From: a virus
Virus record (IMG/VR): IMGVR_UViG_3300003324_000515
Coordinates: 1 to 47,374 of that record
DNA length: 47,374 bases
Strand: one strand, 5' to 3'
Within the stretch, counting starts at the first letter, position 1. Each line of letters begins with the position of its first letter. Made by a program: the position numbers and the translations under genes. Positions 45,911-47,374 of this stretch are shown here, piece after piece. The notes beneath the pieces were generated by a model. That model ran no database searches and was not told where the DNA came from. It saw only the letters and a list, made by a program, of their open reading frames with translations.

Positions 45911-45928
45911 GTAACATAAGAATGTTAC
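45911..45928. promoter_or_regulatory. operator-like inverted repeat
   Basis: A perfect 7-bp inverted repeat, GTAACAT facing ATGTTAC, within 20 bp downstream of the -10 of the promoter at 45935. Likely a repressor site. An extended -10 TGTTACAAT also overlaps it. Confidence 0.5.
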
Positions 45929-45934
45929 CTTACC

Positions 45935-45963
45935 AAGTTAACACACTCGGTACAAAAAGTCAA
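45935..45963 (-). promoter_or_regulatory. sigma70-type promoter (early class)
   Basis: TTGACT, 17-nt spacer with GTACCGAGTGTGT, TAACTT on the minus strand. It shares the early spacer motif and drives the transglycosylase-like gene. Confidence 0.7.
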
Positions 45964-45966
45964 TAC

Positions 45967-46263
45967 CTACCATAGATTATCTAGTTCGTCAGGAACGCTC
46001 GGGCTATTTTGTTGAAGCTTGACATCCCCAGAGCCCTTGCTCGCATTACAACTACTACACGCGAAGACGAGGTTGCTGAAATCAAATCTAAGAGCAGGCG
46101 CTCTTGAGCGGGAAACAATGTGATCGAGGGTGATTTCAGATGCAGGTATCCATCGGTGGCAATAGAAACAGATGTAATAACCTTGATGGTTTGGTGGATG
46201 CGCTTTAAGGAACGCTCTTCGGGTTTTGAGCCACCGCTCGGTGATTTTGCCACTATTTTTCAT
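45967..46263 (-). CDS. HNH endonuclease
   Basis: A 98-residue single-domain HNH nuclease: CFYCHRWI, LDHIVSRSRAPALRFDF with the catalytic His in DHI, then LVFACSSCNASKGS. Metal-binding cysteines are complete. It is co-directional with the HAD gene and overlaps its end by a few bases. Function in the phage is unclear (DNA processing, packaging nicking or selfish element). Confidence 0.88.
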   Translation of the reverse strand: MKNSGKITERWLKTRRAFLKAHPPNHQGYYICFYCHRWIPASEITLDHIVSRSRAPALRFDFSNLVFACSSCNASKGSGDVKLQQNSPSVPDELDNLW

Positions 46264-46603
46264 CCACTATTAAGTTTATCTTACCCAGTACGCAGGCGTG
46301 TATATCGTCAACAGCAATATCAGGTACGATGTCTGGCGCAAAGATATGTACGCCCTCGATCTGGCCGACATGGTTCTTGCTGGCATACTTGTCGACATAA
46401 TGGTCTATGCCGATAGCATTGGCCACCTGACGCGCGTAGAGCTCGCCTGAGCCACTCCATACCACGATGCGGGTATTTTTACATTTGGACAGCAAAATTA
46501 GCAGGGAGCGCACATTCTCGTTAGCCACAGGCGCTTTGGCTTGGTCCACTGTATTGCTACGCAATGTGCCGTCTATGTCAAAAGCTATCGTTACTTTTTT
46601 CAC
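46253..46603 (-). CDS. HAD-like phosphatase
   Basis: A 116-residue protein with DIDGTL at residues 9-14 (nucleophile D9 and D11), SGSGELYARQ (motif II), and PDIAVDDI near residue 95 (motif III/IV). Such short HAD proteins hydrolyse small phosphates or sugar/nucleotide phosphates. It lacks a cap domain. Placed between an HNH and a zinc-finger gene. Confidence 0.8.
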   Translation of the reverse strand: MKKVTIAFDIDGTLRSNTVDQAKAPVANENVRSLLILLSKCKNTRIVVWSGSGELYARQVANAIGIDHYVDKYASKNHVGQIEGVHIFAPDIVPDIAVDDIHACVLGKINLIVDEK

Positions 46604-46865
46604 GCTTAATCCTTATGAAGTTACGATCCAACAGTTCAAACTTCGGATAGAAAAAGTCTCGGGCTTCGGTAACATCTCTCTCTTCCTTGCAGACATCGCA
46701 CACGCCAGGATGATAGGTAGAGATTGTTGATTTAAGTTCATTGGGGCGCTTGCCGTATTTCTCCAGGCAGGTCAGCACATTAGCTGAGATCCCGCACGGC
46801 GCGCATACCCAGTGCGGATAACTTTCTTTAATTTTAGGCGGGGATGGCCGACTAAGCGTTTTCAT
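46578..46865 (-). CDS. small zinc-finger protein
   Basis: A 95-residue protein with CAPCG at residues 21-25 and CDVC at 56-59, two CxxC pairs that can form one zinc site, followed by a charged segment. It overlaps the HAD gene by 26 bases and the HNH gene by 14. No family recognised. Confidence 0.55.
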   Translation of the reverse strand: MKTLSRPSPPKIKESYPHWVCAPCGISANVLTCLEKYGKRPNELKSTISTYHPGVCDVCKEERDVTEARDFFYPKFELLDRNFIRIKREKSNDSF

Positions 46866-47178
46866 AGCGATTTCCTTTCTCTCGATTACATTTACTATGG
46901 GCCAGCTGCATGTTCTCTAGTGTATCTGCGCCACCTTTACTAAGCGGTACGATATGGTCGATGGTTACATCTTTCATATTTTCAATGGGTTCTCCACAAA
47001 TATCGCAGCGATTGCCACGCGCGTTTATGAGGTGCTTGCGATTCCAGCGGTTGCTCTTGTAGTCGATTTTCCTCTGGGACTTGAAAAACCGCTTCTTGCA
47101 GGCGGGGCTGCAAAATTGTCGGTCTAATAATTTCTTCGCGTGGCGGTGACAGACGATACACTGTCGCGTGACTTTCAC
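46852..47178 (-). CDS. HNH endonuclease with extra zinc finger
   Basis: A 108-residue protein. Residues 7-30 have CIVCHR...FCSPACKK, a short zinc finger; residues 58-105 have CDICGEP, TIDHIVPLSKGGADT, AHSKCNREKG, a complete HNH domain. GTG start with AAAAGG 4 nt upstream. It overlaps the membrane-protein gene in another frame. Likely an accessory nuclease or homing endonuclease. Confidence 0.85.
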   Translation of the reverse strand: MKVTRQCIVCHRHAKKLLDRQFCSPACKKRFFKSQRKIDYKSNRWNRKHLINARGNRCDICGEPIENMKDVTIDHIVPLSKGGADTLENMQLAHSKCNREKGNRYENA

Positions 47179-47320
47179 CTTTTAACTCCTTTACTATGCT
47201 ATTCACCAGTACAATTAGCAGGATTAAACTTGCACCCTCCAAGATTATTATCTGCCACATCGGGGCGTGTATGGCCCACCATCCTGTTTCTGTAAAAAAC
47301 CACTCTAATACCCACCACAT
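46982..47320 (-). CDS. possible membrane protein overlapping the HNH gene
   Basis: A 112-residue frame whose N-terminus is Trp-rich with one membrane segment (about residues 22-42, WQIIILEGASLILLIVLV); the C-terminus is polar and overlaps the HNH gene for 197 bases in another frame. Its ATG is two bases after the stop of the gene crossing the junction. Only the N-terminal part may be meaningful. Confidence 0.5.
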   Translation of the reverse strand: MWWVLEWFFTETGWWAIHAPMWQIIILEGASLILLIVLVNSIVKELKGESHATVYRLSPPREEIIRPTILQPRLQEAVFQVPEENRLQEQPLESQAPHKRAWQSLRYLWRTH

Positions 47321-47322
47321 AA

Positions 47323-47374
47323 TTACTTCTTCTTTGTAGCCACATCTGGCGGGTTATCTCCGTTCTTATCAGGG
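47323..47374 (-). CDS. end of the junction-spanning gene
   Basis: The last 52 bases hold the C-terminal end of the protein that starts at 309, with stop TAA at 47323-47325. The codons are PPDVATKKK after joining. This is the strongest sequence evidence that the window ends should be joined. Confidence 0.7.
   Translation of the reverse strand, partial: PDKNGDNPPDVATKKK
47354..47374. repeat. terminal direct overlap (copy 2)
   Basis: Identical to bases 2-22. See copy 1. Confidence 0.85.

Noticed and set aside
1-47374. Alternative genetic code with TGA read as an amino acid
   Set aside because: Many genes end in TGA in tight ATGA overlaps, and no tRNA with anticodon TCA is in the array.
1-47374. 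CRISPR array
   Set aside because: Repeats found are hexanucleotides, iterons or hairpins; none shows regular repeat-spacer spacing.
1-47374. Integrase, attachment site or lysogeny module
   Set aside because: No tyrosine or serine recombinase motifs and no CI-like repressor were recognised.

Overview
The window looks like one complete genome of a short-tailed (podovirus-type) dsDNA phage. The last 21 bases repeat bases 2-22, and one open reading frame runs across the joined ends, so the molecule is circular or circularly permuted and about 47.35 kb long. The virion genes are of P22/T7-like organisation: large terminase, a 722-residue portal, acidic scaffold, Mu gpT-like major capsid protein, tail adaptor and nozzle, and three consecutive internal/ejection-type proteins. 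There is no tape measure, tail tube or sheath. No integrase, repressor or DNA polymerase was recognised, so the phage is probably lytic and leans on host replication. Bacterial Shine-Dalgarno sites and sigma70-like promoters are used and TGA is a normal stop codon. The lysin (GH25 + G5 + papain-like peptidase) suggests a Gram-positive-like or Patescibacteria/Saccharibacteria-like host, but that is inference.

Layout. (1) 1-8128, minus strand: tightly packed replication/recombination genes (RusA resolvase, ssDNA-binding protein, PD-(D/E)XK nuclease, glutaredoxin, replication initiator with iteron-like repeats inside it) and many small proteins. (2) 8129-8422: divergent promoter region with an attenuator-like terminator. 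(3) 8423-9489, plus: KH-domain RNA-binding protein, HTH protein (candidate small terminase), zinc ribbon. (4) 9452-12104, minus: small accessory genes. (5) 12144-13317: about 1.2 kb without convincing genes, holding a strongly structured RNA leader, repeated TGTGCGAC sites, palindromes and a plus-strand promoter. (6) 13318-41065, plus: pre-terminase genes, packaging, head, tail, ejection proteins, then lysis and small membrane proteins. (7) 41137-44759, minus: a late gene, a roughly 300-nt structured RNA with its own promoter and terminator, a tRNA-like element and 28 tRNA genes. (8) 44765-47374, minus: three HNH endonucleases, a secreted lytic transglycosylase-like protein, a HAD phosphatase and small genes.

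Most striking features. The 28 tRNA genes, nearly all ending in encoded CCA, cover all 20 amino acids. Ten of them carry a remodelled elbow: the T-loop T55 is replaced by G (often loop GGCAGTA) and the D-loop G18 is replaced, in nine of ten cases by A. Three leucine tRNAs lack the long variable arm. Late transcription appears to use a phage-specific element, GAYRCTTGCATT, often starting inside the stop codon of the preceding gene, and several genes begin about 6-8 nt after the -10 box as if leaderless. Minus-strand promoters share a TTGACTTTTTGTACGAAG-like core. The lysin fuses a muramidase, a G5 domain, a proline-rich linker, a membrane segment and a papain-type peptidase in one chain.

How the parts may work together: early minus-strand promoters fire the replication genes. 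Late promoters then drive packaging, capsid, tail and lysis genes. The tRNA array and accessory RNAs would support translation if host tRNAs are limiting or attacked. All functional links beyond recognised domain families are inference from sequence and context.
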